From positions 302,225-366,224 of the forward strand of contig NZ_LR735018.1 in NCBI RefSeq assembly GCF_900009265.2: a DNA stretch of 64,000 bases. The letters run 5' to 3'. Positions 25,496 through 35,168 of the stretch are shown here, piece after piece. Position 1 is the first letter of the stretch, and every line of letters starts with the position of its first letter. The translations under genes and the position numbers were made by a program. The notes under the pieces are model-generated. The model saw only the letters and a program-made list of their open reading frames with translations. It made no database searches and was not told the origin of the DNA. The stretch is from Planktothrix paucivesiculata PCC 9631 (lineage in GTDB: Bacteria > Cyanobacteriota > Cyanobacteriia > Cyanobacteriales > Microcoleaceae).

Positions 25496-26911
25496 CTAGA
25501 ATTTTTCTTCCGTAATATGGGGTGCATTTCGAGAGATTAACCAAGTGATAAAACCCCCGGCGATCGCTAATCCGGCTAAACTCAAAAACACATTAGATAA
25601 CCCGATTAAAGTTTCCGCAAATCCCGCCAAGGCTAAGGGTAAACTCAAGGCAATATTAATCGCATTATTCTGAAGACCAAAGACTTTTCCTCGCATTTCT
25701 TCCGGGGTTTCCGCTTGAATCGTGGTTTGCATGGGAATTGCCACAATTGCCCCAAAAACTCCTAAGCCGAAAATCAAGATCAAAGTCGGCCATAATCGTT
25801 CATTAAAGAGGGATAATCCCCCTAATGATCCGGCGACTCCAAAAGAACCCATTAACGCCAATTGAAAATGGGTAAATCGATGCCCCAGATGCCCCAGAAG
25901 CGTTGCTCCAAGACCCATTCCCGCCCCTCCAGCGGCTAAGAGAAAGCCAAACTGGGAGGAACTAATCTCGGGAATAATTTCCGCCAAACGCACGGCTAAA
26001 ACCGCTAGGGCGGCAAAAATTGAAAACAGAATAATTAATTGGAGTAAAGCATTTCTAATCAAAGTATGATTGCTTAAATAACGAATTCCATCCCGTAAAT
26101 CTTCTAAAATATGGGGTTGTTCATGATCAGAATTATTATTTTTTTCTTGGGTATTTAAAAGCATTAAAATCAACCCGGCAATTACATATTCTCCCCCGAC
26201 AATCACTTCTTTTCCGATGGATTGTAAACCGATTTGATTAGCAATTAAATCCGCCAGGGCTAATAGGGGTTCTCCCACCGCAAACCCTACAATCACCGAA
26301 GCCATCATGGTTGTGGTATATAGAGAATTAGCGGATAATAAATGACGTTTTTCCACGACTAAAGGAATTGCTGATTGTTCTGCCGGGGCAAAAAATTGAG
26401 TCAGGGTAGAGACTAAAAAAGTAGTGATTAATAAAATATAAAATCCTACGGGTAACTGGCCGAAATATTGATCTTGAAACAGCCATAAAACTAGGGGTAA
26501 AGACATAACTAACCCCCCGCGTAATAGATTGGTAATCACTAAAACCGCTTTTTTTGACCATCGATCTACAAATACTCCCGCACCTGCCCCAAACAAAATT
26601 GCAGGAATGGTAAACGCCATCATAATTGCTGATACCCAACCACTAATGGTTTGATCAGCCTGTTGAAATCGAGTAGAAATAATGGCAATCATTAATACTA
26701 AATAAACTTTATCCGCCAGTTGAGAAAACAGTTGTCCACTCCAAAGGGCGAGGAAATTTTTGTTTCTCAGGACGGGTAAAAATCCCCTTTCTTGTTCCCC
26801 TGGGGGTTCAGGAACAGGGCTATTGTGATCGTAATTATTTTTTCCATTGTCCAATTCTGCGGAACTAGACGGGGTAATTTCTATCAAGGAGTCAGTCTCC
26901 CAATCTTTCAT
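25496..26911 (-). CDS. MFS transporter
   Basis: This protein of about 471 residues has a hydrophilic N-terminal region of about 60 residues (Asn/Pro/Glu rich) followed by roughly 12 transmembrane segments starting FLALWSGQLFSQLADKVYLV. The segment AGAGVFVDRWSKKAVLV is the conserved loop 2-3 motif of the major facilitator superfamily. The later half contains LGLGVFGAIVAIPMQTTIQ and EMRGKVFGLQNNAINIALSLP, typical of the permeases grouped with MdfA/EntS-like drug or siderophore exporters. Substrate cannot be told. The start is uncertain: an ATG at 26965 lies in a HIP1 site and would add 18 residues. Confidence 0.85.
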   Translation of the reverse strand: MKDWETDSLIEITPSSSAELDNGKNNYDHNSPVPEPPGEQERGFLPVLRNKNFLALWSGQLFSQLADKVYLVLMIAIISTRFQQADQTISGWVSAIMMAFTIPAILFGAGAGVFVDRWSKKAVLVITNLLRGGLVMSLPLVLWLFQDQYFGQLPVGFYILLITTFLVSTLTQFFAPAEQSAIPLVVEKRHLLSANSLYTTTMMASVIVGFAVGEPLLALADLIANQIGLQSIGKEVIVGGEYVIAGLILMLLNTQEKNNNSDHEQPHILEDLRDGIRYLSNHTLIRNALLQLIILFSIFAALAVLAVRLAEIIPEISSSQFGFLLAAGGAGMGLGATLLGHLGHRFTHFQLALMGSFGVAGSLGGLSLFNERLWPTLILIFGLGVFGAIVAIPMQTTIQAETPEEMRGKVFGLQNNAINIALSLPLALAGFAETLIGLSNVFLSLAGLAIAGGFITWLISRNAPHITEEKF

Positions 26912-27070
26912 AATGGCCAAGGGTGGATGGAATTTAAAGTTTTGTTCTAAATCTGGCGATCGCATCTTATAATCTTAAATTGCTATTCCAAGATCAGTCA
27001 GGCTTGAGCGAAAATTGACACTCCCTCCCTAACATTTTATTGATTAATTGGATCAGTGGCATGACTGATA

Positions 27071-28003
27071 TCAAAATGGGGGATCAATAATAAATTGGTG
27101 GGTAAAGGTATCAATCAGCGACGCGGAACGGATACAACACCCTAAATGATATTCTGTATATTGTCGTAATGTTCGTTCTACGGTCATCCAGTCCCAAGCT
27201 AGAATCAGTTCAGATCGGGATGACACCTCTGGGTTAAGGAGTTCGGGTTGGGCTAAGTGTTGCAGAATTGCCAACTGTCCGGCGGTAAGTTTTGTATTAA
27301 TTTTAAGTTGAGGTTGAGGCACAGTTTCTATGGTGTAAAGGTTCCCAGACTCCTTAACTGTAGGGGGTTTGGAGGCAACGGTAATCGGTTTTTTCGGTTT
27401 GAGAGGGGATGGACTCCACTCCGATAAATTAATAATTCCCCCGGTCTCAATACTAAACCCAACCCGCCAATGTTCATCGGTAAAATTAGGCTGAAGTCGT
27501 CGTTGACTTAAACAACATAATTGTACTTGAGGTGCGGTTCCACCTAGGGCGAGAAGATGGAAAATTCCTTGGGTTAAACAGGCAATAATATGAGTGGAAT
27601 TAGCAACTAAATGGGAATTAGAAAGAGTTTGTAAACGGTTTAAATGTTCATTGAGTAGGATAAATAAATCCTCTTGCTGATGGTCGCCCAGGGCTTGACT
27701 TAGGACTAATTCTGCTAAATATTGACTGGCGGCTAATTTACCTAAATTTTTACTTAAGCCTCCATAGGTGGTGACGGTTTCTGCTTGAGTTATTCTATCA
27801 AGCGATCGCCCTTTGGCAATTAATAATTGATTGACAACAAATAATTCACTCCGTCCTCCTAACGGAGATTTGGCTTTTCGGGCTCCGGGGGCAATGGCTT
27901 TAATTAATCCAAATTCCCGGGTTAAAATGGTTAAGAGTCGATCGGATTCTCCAAAGGGTTGGGCTTTTAAATTAATCCCCGTAGCACTATAGGTTTTACT
28001 CAT
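27071..28003 (-). CDS. recO: DNA repair protein RecO
   Basis: This 310-residue protein has an N-terminal OB-fold beginning YSATGINLKAQPFGESDRLLTILTREFGLIKAIAPGARK, with the conserved GESDRLL and GARK motifs. The helical domain follows (LGKLAASQYLAELVLSQAL), and the C-terminal region lacks the zinc-binding cysteine set found in some RecO proteins. RecO loads RecA on SSB-coated single-stranded DNA together with RecR. It follows deoC by 13 nt, and the deoC-recO pairing is common in cyanobacteria. Length is slightly above the bacterial average. Confidence 0.93.
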   Translation of the reverse strand: MSKTYSATGINLKAQPFGESDRLLTILTREFGLIKAIAPGARKAKSPLGGRSELFVVNQLLIAKGRSLDRITQAETVTTYGGLSKNLGKLAASQYLAELVLSQALGDHQQEDLFILLNEHLNRLQTLSNSHLVANSTHIIACLTQGIFHLLALGGTAPQVQLCCLSQRRLQPNFTDEHWRVGFSIETGGIINLSEWSPSPLKPKKPITVASKPPTVKESGNLYTIETVPQPQLKINTKLTAGQLAILQHLAQPELLNPEVSSRSELILAWDWMTVERTLRQYTEYHLGCCIRSASLIDTFTHQFIIDPPF

Positions 28004-28016
28004 TGAATCTTGTCTA

Positions 28017-28697
28017 TTAACTCTCTTTTTTGGTTTCGGTTTTTAAAATATCAACGGCGCGAGAAGTGCCTAAACGAGTGGCTCCTGCTACAATTAAATC
28101 AACCGCTTGTTGGTAGGTACTAATGCCACCGGAGGCTTTAATTCCGATGCGTCCTTTGGTGACAGATTTAATTAGTTCAATATCGGCCACGGTCGCCCCA
28201 CCATACCATCCCGTACTGGTTTTAATATAGGCAATTCCTGTATCCATTAACACCTCAACTGCTAAACATTTTTCCTCATCTGTCAGTACACTGGTTTCAA
28301 TAATTGCCTTTACCGTTTGTCCGGTTTCTTCACAAATTTCTGCAATTTCTCGATGCAATTCCTCGGTTTTTCCTGTTTTCAGCCAACTTAAATTAATCAC
28401 CACATCTAATTCCGTCGCGCCATTTTCAACCGCTTCTTGAGCTTCATAAAGTTTAACTTTGGAAGTTGTAGCTCCGGTGGGAAATCCGATCACAGTACAG
28501 ACCTGGGGTGATTTTCCTTGCAGTAATTCTTTCACGAATTTAACATAACTGGGAAACACACAAACACTGGCAAATTTATATCTTTCTGCTTCATAACAAT
28601 ACTGTTGAATTTGTTCCGGTGTTGCCGTTTGATTCAGTAAAGTATGGTCAATATAGGGAGTAATATCTAATCCATTAGGATTAATAGATTTAGCCAT
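28017..28697 (-). CDS. deoC: Deoxyribose-phosphate aldolase
   Basis: This 226-residue class I aldolase cleaves 2-deoxyribose-5-phosphate to glyceraldehyde-3-phosphate and acetaldehyde. Recognisable parts are [52 protein letters not shown] with Asp98, and AYIKTSTGW with the Schiff-base Lys159. [26 protein letters not shown] forms the phosphate-binding end. Length is normal. It is transcribed just ahead of recO and probably co-transcribed with it. Confidence 0.95.
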   Translation of the reverse strand: MAKSINPNGLDITPYIDHTLLNQTATPEQIQQYCYEAERYKFASVCVFPSYVKFVKELLQGKSPQVCTVIGFPTGATTSKVKLYEAQEAVENGATELDVVINLSWLKTGKTEELHREIAEICEETGQTVKAIIETSVLTDEEKCLAVEVLMDTGIAYIKTSTGWYGGATVADIELIKSVTKGRIGIKASGGISTYQQAVDLIVAGATRLGTSRAVDILKTETKKES

Positions 28698-28875
28698 AAA
28701 ATTTATAGTAATTCAGTGAGAGATTAATTCTATTATAGAGCAATTTTAAATTATTGAACACAAGGGAATACTTCGACTTCGCTCAGTAACAATGGAATAG
28801 GGAATAGAAATAATATTTCTGGCTGTTTCCTGTCAGTTGTAAGTTATTATAAACTATTGGGGATTGCGATATAAA

Positions 28876-30174
28876 TTATTTACTCTGATTCTTTCTTTTT
28901 CTAGGCTCAATTACATGGGGATCAACATTATAGAGTTTTGCCGCTTGGGATAGATTCAAATATAATAACGCATCATCACCTAATTTTTTCTTTTCCGTTG
29001 GTTGACTGGGAATTATCCCCAAAATCTTGATAATTTCCCCCGCCACTGCTTTAGCTAATAAGGGCGGAACAGAATTTCCCACCTGTCGAAAACCGTGCCA
29101 TTTTGTCCCTTGAAATCTAAACCAGTCGGGATAGGAATGTAAGCGGGCGGCTTCTCTGACTGTAATACAACGGGGGGTATAGGGATGAATCGGACGGGGG
29201 GAAGTAAAGGCGCCTCGGTTGCTAGGTGTTCCGGCTCTTAAAGTATTACATAAACCTTGGGGATGGAGTTTATGAAATCTACTAATTTTTTCGGTTTTTC
29301 CCCATTCCGTGGCTTCAAATCGGGCGGTAGATGTGGGAGAATGGCGCGATCGCAAGCTACAGGTTAACAGATTTTGATCAAAAATTCTCGGATAGGAAAA
29401 ATTATCTTTAACCGAAAGTAATCCCCGCAATAATTGAGCATAACTACTTGGTTTTTGATATTCTGCTAAGGTATAATCTTTTAAGAATAATTCAGGATAT
29501 TGTTCAATAGTTGGTAAATCTCCAATGGCATCCCAAACCGTCGGACAGGGAGAAAAGTTATTCAATTTATTATCAATTTTAGGATTAACTTTTGGCGATT
29601 TTGTGATCGGTTGAGGATAACCAGGTAAGGGTAAATCTTGCCGAGATCCTAAAATAAATAAACGCGATCGATCTTGAGGGACACCATAATAGGAAGCATT
29701 TAAAACTTGATAGTTTTCTAGGACTTGATAACCCTGACTTTGCAGCTTATCAATAATCTCAGTAATAAATTGTCGATGTTTTCCCACTGTTAAACCTGGA
29801 ACATTTTCTAAAACAAAATATTTCGGTTGTAATTCATCAACTAACCGAATAAAATGAAACATTAAACTATTTCTCGGATCATCAAAAGCCCGTTTTCCCA
29901 TTAACGAAAAACCCTGACAAGGTGGCCCCCCAAACACCACATCAATCTCGCGATCGCCAATCTCAGAATTCTGTCTAATTTCTAATCCCTTGAGGGTTTC
30001 AATACTTTGACAAAACACCTTCCAAAAGGGAAAATTATATTCATGGGTTGCACAATGAATCGGGTCAATTTCCACGGCGGCTAAAACATCAAATCCAGCC
30101 TGTTCAAAACCCAGGGTCATGCCTCCCGCACCCGCAAACAAATCTACAGCAATCGGTCGTTTTTGAGTCTTCAC
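28876..30174 (-). CDS. DNA cytosine-5 methyltransferase
   Basis: This 432-residue C5-cytosine methyltransferase has all core motifs: I (VDLFAGAGGMTLGFEQAG), IV (GGPPCQGFS with catalytic Cys86), VI (VLENVPG with Glu123), VIII (QDRSRLFILGS), a target-recognition region of about 110 residues, and IX-X (ITVREAARLHSYPDWF, RQVGNSVPPLLAKAVAGEI). No endonuclease gene is adjacent, so it is solitary. In HIP1-rich cyanobacteria a solitary C5 enzyme (M.Ssp6803I type) methylates CGATCG, the core of HIP1. This gene is a plausible counterpart, but specificity cannot be read from sequence alone. A short basic C-terminal extension follows motif X. Confidence 0.92.
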   Translation of the reverse strand: MKTQKRPIAVDLFAGAGGMTLGFEQAGFDVLAAVEIDPIHCATHEYNFPFWKVFCQSIETLKGLEIRQNSEIGDREIDVVFGGPPCQGFSLMGKRAFDDPRNSLMFHFIRLVDELQPKYFVLENVPGLTVGKHRQFITEIIDKLQSQGYQVLENYQVLNASYYGVPQDRSRLFILGSRQDLPLPGYPQPITKSPKVNPKIDNKLNNFSPCPTVWDAIGDLPTIEQYPELFLKDYTLAEYQKPSSYAQLLRGLLSVKDNFSYPRIFDQNLLTCSLRSRHSPTSTARFEATEWGKTEKISRFHKLHPQGLCNTLRAGTPSNRGAFTSPRPIHPYTPRCITVREAARLHSYPDWFRFQGTKWHGFRQVGNSVPPLLAKAVAGEIIKILGIIPSQPTEKKKLGDDALLYLNLSQAAKLYNVDPHVIEPRKRKNQSK

Positions 30175-30241
30175 AGTTAATTATTTTTACTTAAAATATC
30201 AAATTAGAGTCTAAGTTATTGTGATCAACGGCTAATATATA

Positions 30242-31588
30242 CTAACATACAGGCGACCAAGTTTGGATCACCCGCCCGGTAATTTCTTGCCCCAACCAGG
30301 AAGTATTAATAGAGCGAGATTTTAGGGTATTGGCGTTAACAACCCAAGAAGTTTTAGGATCAAATAATATCATTTCTGCGGGTTGATCCGCTTGAATAGA
30401 ATAGGGAGTTTGTTGTAAACAAATAGCCGGGTTACTGCTTAAAAATCCCCATAAATCTAAGGCTGACCATCGCCCCGACTCAACAAAAGTTTCCCATAAT
30501 AGAGGTAATGCTAATTCTAACCCAATCACACCCGGGGGTGCGTCGGCAAAGGCAACGGTTTTTTCTTCATAACCATAGGGGGTATGATCAATCGCGATCG
30601 CATCAATAATTCCCGTTTCCAGTCCTTGAATTAAAGCCTGTTGATCCGATGGATTTCCCAGGGGGGGATCAACTCTTAAATTAGGGTTATATGGGAGAGG
30701 AATAGAAGTAAGAATTGTGGGGTCGTCATCTTCTAATGGTCGATTCCAAATGCGATTAATAGATGCTGTATTTAATAATAAATGTATCCAACTTATACTG
30801 GCGGTAATCGGTAAATTACGAGCCTTAGCTTGGGCAATTAATTCTACACTTCGGGCTGTAGAAACCCGCATAATATGAATAGGAGTTCCCGTTACTTCTA
30901 CTAATTCTAATATGGCGGCTAAGGCTGCGGTTTCAGCAAATTGAGGGATTCCGGGCAAACCACATAATATAGAATCATGCCCCTCTCGCATGACTCCATT
31001 AACTGCTAATTGGCGATCGCAAGCATATAAAGCCAAGGGTTTATTTAAAGGTTTTAAATATTCTAATATTCTTCTTAATAAGGCTAAATTTTCCAGAGGT
31101 TTACCCTCCGCAAAACCCACAACACCCGCATCTGCTAATTCACTCAATTCCGTCATTTGTTGACCCGCAACATCTTGAGTTAATGCACCCCAAACATATA
31201 ATTTTGGACGCTGAAACTCAGAATTGAGCATAGCAACTTTTTCAGATCGTTGTTGTAATAATGTGACCGTTGATGGGTTATCAATAGCTGGAATAGTATT
31301 AGGTAAAACTGCTAACCGGGTAAATCCTCCAGCAGCAGCAGCATTTAATAAAGAATTTAAGTTTTCCCTTTCCTCAAATCCCGGCTCCCCACTGTGACTA
31401 TATAAATCAACTAATCCCGGCCCTAAAATCAACCCTTCCCTATTAATAATTAGGGTATTTTCAGGATAATCAGTAATTTCAGATTCAATGGTTTTAATAT
31501 AACCATCAATAACCAAAATATCAGCAATTTGATCTCGTTTAGAAACCGGATCAATCACACGAACTTGCTTTAAAAGTTGACAATTCAT
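30242..31588 (-). CDS. Dihydroorotase-like amidohydrolase, probably non-catalytic
   Basis: This protein of about 448 residues has the class I dihydroorotase fold: ADILVIDGYIKTIE, LILGPGLVDLYSHSGEPGFEERE, AAAGGFTRLAVLPNT, IHIMRVSTARSVELI and IDAIAIDHTPYGYEEK. The metal-binding motif DxHxHxR is replaced by Asp61-Leu-Tyr63-Ser-His65-Ser-Gly67, and the usual His-His pair later is ISWIHLLL. It is therefore likely a pseudo-dihydroorotase that supports aspartate transcarbamoylase rather than an active enzyme, as known for such paralogues in other bacteria. It is often annotated pyrC. I chose ATG 31588; upstream codons run into a hairpin repeat at 31625-31648. Confidence 0.8.
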   Translation of the reverse strand: MNCQLLKQVRVIDPVSKRDQIADILVIDGYIKTIESEITDYPENTLIINREGLILGPGLVDLYSHSGEPGFEERENLNSLLNAAAAGGFTRLAVLPNTIPAIDNPSTVTLLQQRSEKVAMLNSEFQRPKLYVWGALTQDVAGQQMTELSELADAGVVGFAEGKPLENLALLRRILEYLKPLNKPLALYACDRQLAVNGVMREGHDSILCGLPGIPQFAETAALAAILELVEVTGTPIHIMRVSTARSVELIAQAKARNLPITASISWIHLLLNTASINRIWNRPLEDDDPTILTSIPLPYNPNLRVDPPLGNPSDQQALIQGLETGIIDAIAIDHTPYGYEEKTVAFADAPPGVIGLELALPLLWETFVESGRWSALDLWGFLSSNPAICLQQTPYSIQADQPAEMILFDPKTSWVVNANTLKSRSINTSWLGQEITGRVIQTWSPVC

Positions 31589-31624
31589 ATTCGCTATATC
31601 AGGTGTTGGTTTTAGGGTGCAGTA

Positions 31625-31648
31625 GAGACGTGCCACAGCGCGTCTCTC
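31625..31648. repeat. Small hairpin repeat AGAGACG/CGTCTCT
   Basis: AGAGACG (31625-31631) pairs with CGTCTCT (31642-31648). It resembles the dispersed GTAGAGACG-type intergenic hairpins of cyanobacteria and separates the phosphatase and dihydroorotase-like genes. Confidence 0.55.
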
Positions 31649-31668
31649 TCCACACAGTCAACCGTCAA

Positions 31669-33027
31669 CTATAACGCTCCAGCCGCCGTTTTATCGAGAA
31701 TACTACCCGATAAATGACTGGTAATATTATCCGCTTGTAACACAGGTAAACCCTCAATTCCTTGGGGATAATCAATCACAGTCACCGCACCATTACCCTG
31801 TTTAAAGTTCCAAAAATGATCTGGAGGCAGATTAAATAATTGACACAAAAGCGCCTTATTAATCGCATCATGGGCAACCACTAATATAGTTACATTTTGG
31901 TGATTATAGGTTTCAACAATCTTCTTCCAGGCAATTAAAGAACGTTGCCAAACCTGTTGTAAATTCTCACCTTCAGGCATTTGAACCGTTTGGGGTGCTG
32001 TCTTCCATTCCCCTAATAATCCAGGGTAAGATTGTTCGATTTCCGCCTCAAATTTACCTTCCCATAAACCATGACTAATTTCACAAAATTCCGGTTCTAA
32101 TTGTAATTCTATCCCCGGATGATTTTGTAATATAATTTCTGCGGTTTCCTTGGGACGTGCCATGGGACTTGTCACCGCAAAATCAATTTTAATTTCTTTG
32201 AGAAATTCCGCCGCTTTCCGAGCTTGTTCTCGACCATTATCATTCAACGGAACATCAATTTGTCCCTGGAATTGACCCATGCGGTTCCATTCCGTTTCCC
32301 CATGTCTAACTAATAATAATCGCGGCCCTTGATGACCGGGGCGCACAGAAGGAACTTTATGACCAACGTGAGTTGTTAAGTTCATTGACTCCAACTGCAC
32401 ATCCGCAGGTTTCGGTAATTCTCCGGGGATAATATTAGTAAAATTTAAAATACTAATCCCACAGTTAGACTGTTGTACGCTTTGATAAAATTTGGGTTGA
32501 AGTCCTAAAGCCGTCGCAATTAAACAACGATTAATTCCATTATGAGCTACTAATAAAATCGTTTGATTTTGATGACGGGCTAAAATTTCCCGCCAGAATT
32601 GTTTCGCCTGTTCAAATAATGCTAATACCGGAAAATGTTGTTTTTCCCCTTCCGGTGTGGGAACCTGCATTGAGAACTCATGGGGCGAGTCGTGCCACGT
32701 CTGATACTCTTGGGGAAACTGTTCTATCACCGCTTGACGCTCCATCCCCGCCCACAGGGGGAGATCAATTTCCATTAACAGGTCGCTCGGCTGAACCTTT
32801 GGGGGGTCAGACAGGTGCGTTATGATGATTTGGGCCGTTTGTTTCGCCCGTTGCAAAGGACTGCAATAGAGAGCATCAAACTTTAAACCATTCAAGGCAT
32901 CACCGACTTTCTGAGCGGCCACAGAACCTTTCTCTGTCAAAACAGAGGCATCCAAGCGACCTTGAATTCGACTTTGGGCATTATAGGTACTTTGACCATG
33001 ACGGACAAGAATTACACGGGTCGTCAT
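31669..33027 (-). CDS. Tandem histidine phosphatase (phosphoglycerate-mutase-like)
   Basis: This 452-residue protein has two complete branch-1 histidine phosphatase domains. Domain 1 begins VILVRHGQSTYNAQSRIQGR (phosphoacceptor His9), with LLVAHNGINRCL near 165. Domain 2 begins LLLVRHGETEWNRMGQFQGQ near residue 237, with ILVVAHDAINKALL near 390. Both retain RHG and the second His, so both may be active. Such two-domain proteins are conserved in cyanobacteria; the substrate (a sugar phosphate, phosphoserine or phosphoglycerate) is not determined. It heads the minus-strand run that includes the dihydroorotase-like gene and is divergent from the CPBP protease. Confidence 0.88.
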   Translation of the reverse strand: MTTRVILVRHGQSTYNAQSRIQGRLDASVLTEKGSVAAQKVGDALNGLKFDALYCSPLQRAKQTAQIIITHLSDPPKVQPSDLLMEIDLPLWAGMERQAVIEQFPQEYQTWHDSPHEFSMQVPTPEGEKQHFPVLALFEQAKQFWREILARHQNQTILLVAHNGINRCLIATALGLQPKFYQSVQQSNCGISILNFTNIIPGELPKPADVQLESMNLTTHVGHKVPSVRPGHQGPRLLLVRHGETEWNRMGQFQGQIDVPLNDNGREQARKAAEFLKEIKIDFAVTSPMARPKETAEIILQNHPGIELQLEPEFCEISHGLWEGKFEAEIEQSYPGLLGEWKTAPQTVQMPEGENLQQVWQRSLIAWKKIVETYNHQNVTILVVAHDAINKALLCQLFNLPPDHFWNFKQGNGAVTVIDYPQGIEGLPVLQADNITSHLSGSILDKTAAGAL

Positions 33028-33173
33028 TGTTAAATTGAGGAGTGGGAATTTTGGACTCTGGACTGAACCGAATTTAAGCCAGATGTCATTGTACCTTGTT
33101 TGGAACAGTATCAGTTAGAATGTTGTGTTTCTGGCTCAAACTCGGCAATATTTTATTCTCACGTTTTGAAATC

Positions 33174-34676
33174 ATGACACCCAAACGCTGGATTTTAGCA
33201 ATTTTAACCTTATTAGCCATTAGCTTTTTGGGTTTATCGTTACTCAATAGTTGGACTCAACCTCAAATTCAAAGCCGTTTAGAATTGTATCAAACCAATT
33301 TACTGCTTCAAGCGTCCCAATGGCAAGGAAGGGAACAACAAGCCGATAGTTTAATCACATTACGCGATAATTTAATTGGTAAAACTCCGGTACAGGAAGC
33401 CCTGAAACAATATCAACAGGTAGAAGAATCTGTCACCAAAAATTTAACTAAATTTCAAGAAAATCAAGAACAAATAACAGCAAGTTCTTTACAGGAATTA
33501 GAACAACTGAATCGAGATTTAAAACTGAGAATCGGGATTTTACAAACTCAAATCGGATCTTCTGAGCAAGCTATACAGAGTTGGAAAAGTTTAGTTGAAT
33601 CTGAACCAGCGAGTCGGGTTGAAACCGCAAAAACCGCAGAGGTTTTAATCGGATTATGGCAAACTCCCGCCCGATTATTACCCGATGCTGAACCCATTGT
33701 CCAAAACTATTTAGAGGGTTGGTTTCGTTATCAAGCCTTAGTTAAACTCTATACGTTACAACAGCGTCCAGAAGCCTTAATTACTTTAGAAACACAACAA
33801 CAGCAACGCTCTGAACAAGCGATTTTTAAGTTAATGGTTGTCAGTGCTATTCCGGGGATGGGATTAGTCATGGGATTATTATTAGCCATTGTTTTAGGAA
33901 TTCAATTAATCTTCAAAGGCAAGGATTCCGTTTTGGCAACTAATATGGATGTGGCTTGGTTAATTCCTTGGAATGGGGAAATTATTTTACAGGTTTTTGT
34001 AGTGGGTTTTTCCTTATTGGGGCAATTGTTTATTCCCCTAACTTTAAGAGCCGTTTTTCAAGGATTAAATCTTCAGCCCAGTAGTTTTGATGTCAGGACT
34101 CAGGCAGTTTATATTTTAATCACCTATCTTTTATTAATGCTGGGAGGCTTTTCGGTTTTGTATTTTTCGATTAAGCCCTATTTTCCTTTACCCGAAGGTT
34201 GGTTTACTTTCAAACTCAAAGATAATTGGTTTGTTTGGGGTTTGGGGGGCTATTTAGTTGCCTTACCGTTGGTGATTTTAGTGTCTTTAATTAATCAGAA
34301 ATTTTGGGATGGACAAGGAGGCAGTAATCCTTTATTACCAATTGCTTTAGAAAGTCGAGATAGTGTGGCTTTAGGGATATTTTTTATCACCGCATCCATC
34401 GCGGCACCGATCTTTGAAGAAATGATGTTTCGAGGATTTTTATTACCGTCTTTAACCCGTTATCTTCCCCTGGGAAGTGCGATTCTTTTAAGTGGATTTC
34501 TCTTTGCCGTGGCGCATTTTAATGTGTCGGAAATTTTGCCCTTAATGACATTAGGAATTGTTCTGGGGTTTGTGTATACGCGATCGCGCAATTTATTAGC
34601 CCCCATGTTCATGCACGGACTATGGAATAGTGGCACTTTATTGAGTTTATATGTTTTGGGCAGTGGCGGAAGTTAG
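33174..34676 (+). CDS. CPBP-family intramembrane glutamic protease
   Basis: This protein of about 500 residues has an N-terminal transmembrane segment (WILAILTLLAISFLGLSLL), then a large helical extramembrane region (to about 235) rich in Gln and Leu. Several membrane segments follow, ending in the CPBP/CAAX protease (Abi) domain. Motif 1 is EEMMFRG with Glu415, Glu416 and Arg420, and motif 2 is VAHFNVSEILPL; GLWNSGTLLSLYV is the last motif. In cyanobacteria and plastids such proteins process prenylated or membrane proteins, or serve in chloroplast development; the target here is unknown. I chose the ATG at 33174; the frame runs 26 codons further upstream from a non-ATG codon. Confidence 0.87.
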   Translation: MTPKRWILAILTLLAISFLGLSLLNSWTQPQIQSRLELYQTNLLLQASQWQGREQQADSLITLRDNLIGKTPVQEALKQYQQVEESVTKNLTKFQENQEQITASSLQELEQLNRDLKLRIGILQTQIGSSEQAIQSWKSLVESEPASRVETAKTAEVLIGLWQTPARLLPDAEPIVQNYLEGWFRYQALVKLYTLQQRPEALITLETQQQQRSEQAIFKLMVVSAIPGMGLVMGLLLAIVLGIQLIFKGKDSVLATNMDVAWLIPWNGEIILQVFVVGFSLLGQLFIPLTLRAVFQGLNLQPSSFDVRTQAVYILITYLLLMLGGFSVLYFSIKPYFPLPEGWFTFKLKDNWFVWGLGGYLVALPLVILVSLINQKFWDGQGGSNPLLPIALESRDSVALGIFFITASIAAPIFEEMMFRGFLLPSLTRYLPLGSAILLSGFLFAVAHFNVSEILPLMTLGIVLGFVYTRSRNLLAPMFMHGLWNSGTLLSLYVLGSGGS

Positions 34677-34685
34677 AATAATAGA

Positions 34686-35051
34686 TCAAGCATCAAGAAG
34701 ATCCGCAACTGTCAATTCTAATTCGGGGAACATCGGGGAGGTAATTTTATCCAATCCGGTGAATACTTTTTCCGTATAAAACCCTTCTATACTCAGATTT
34801 CGCACTGTCACATTAGGGTTCAAACAATTCCAATCCACTGTCCAATATTCAGGAATTCCCAGGGATTGATATTCAACTAATTTATCCTTAATATCTACAT
34901 CCCGATAGTCAGGACTAATCACCTCAATCGCTAATAAAGGTGGTGTATAAAGAATTGCTGATTCACCCTGAACAAATTCATATCGCTGATCCGTGCCATC
35001 ATTATGAGTTAAATACTCCTCAAACGTTAGTTTTACTCTGGTTTGTGTCAT
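34686..35051 (-). pseudogene. Uma2-family nuclease with internal deletion
   Basis: At 121 residues this is about 65 short of the family length. The N-terminus (LTFEEYLTHNDGTDQRYEFVQGE) joins abruptly to TPPLLAIEVISPDYRDVDIKDKLVEYQSLGIPEYWTVD, so the middle that normally holds the PD motif (first catalytic Asp) is missing. The frame is preserved. The second half keeps the Glu-Val-Ile-Ser-Pro segment and the Lys-Glu-Tyr region, but without the Asp it should not cut DNA. It is convergent with the CPBP gene and divergent from crtD. Confidence 0.68.
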
Positions 35052-35168
35052 ATTTTTACCTCAACTTTGCTCCACTGTATCCTATTTTTGTGGGTGGATT
35101 CAATCCGTCCTTAACCACAAAAGAAGATTACAATATATTAAGAAATATTAATGGACTTGGGATGAGTC

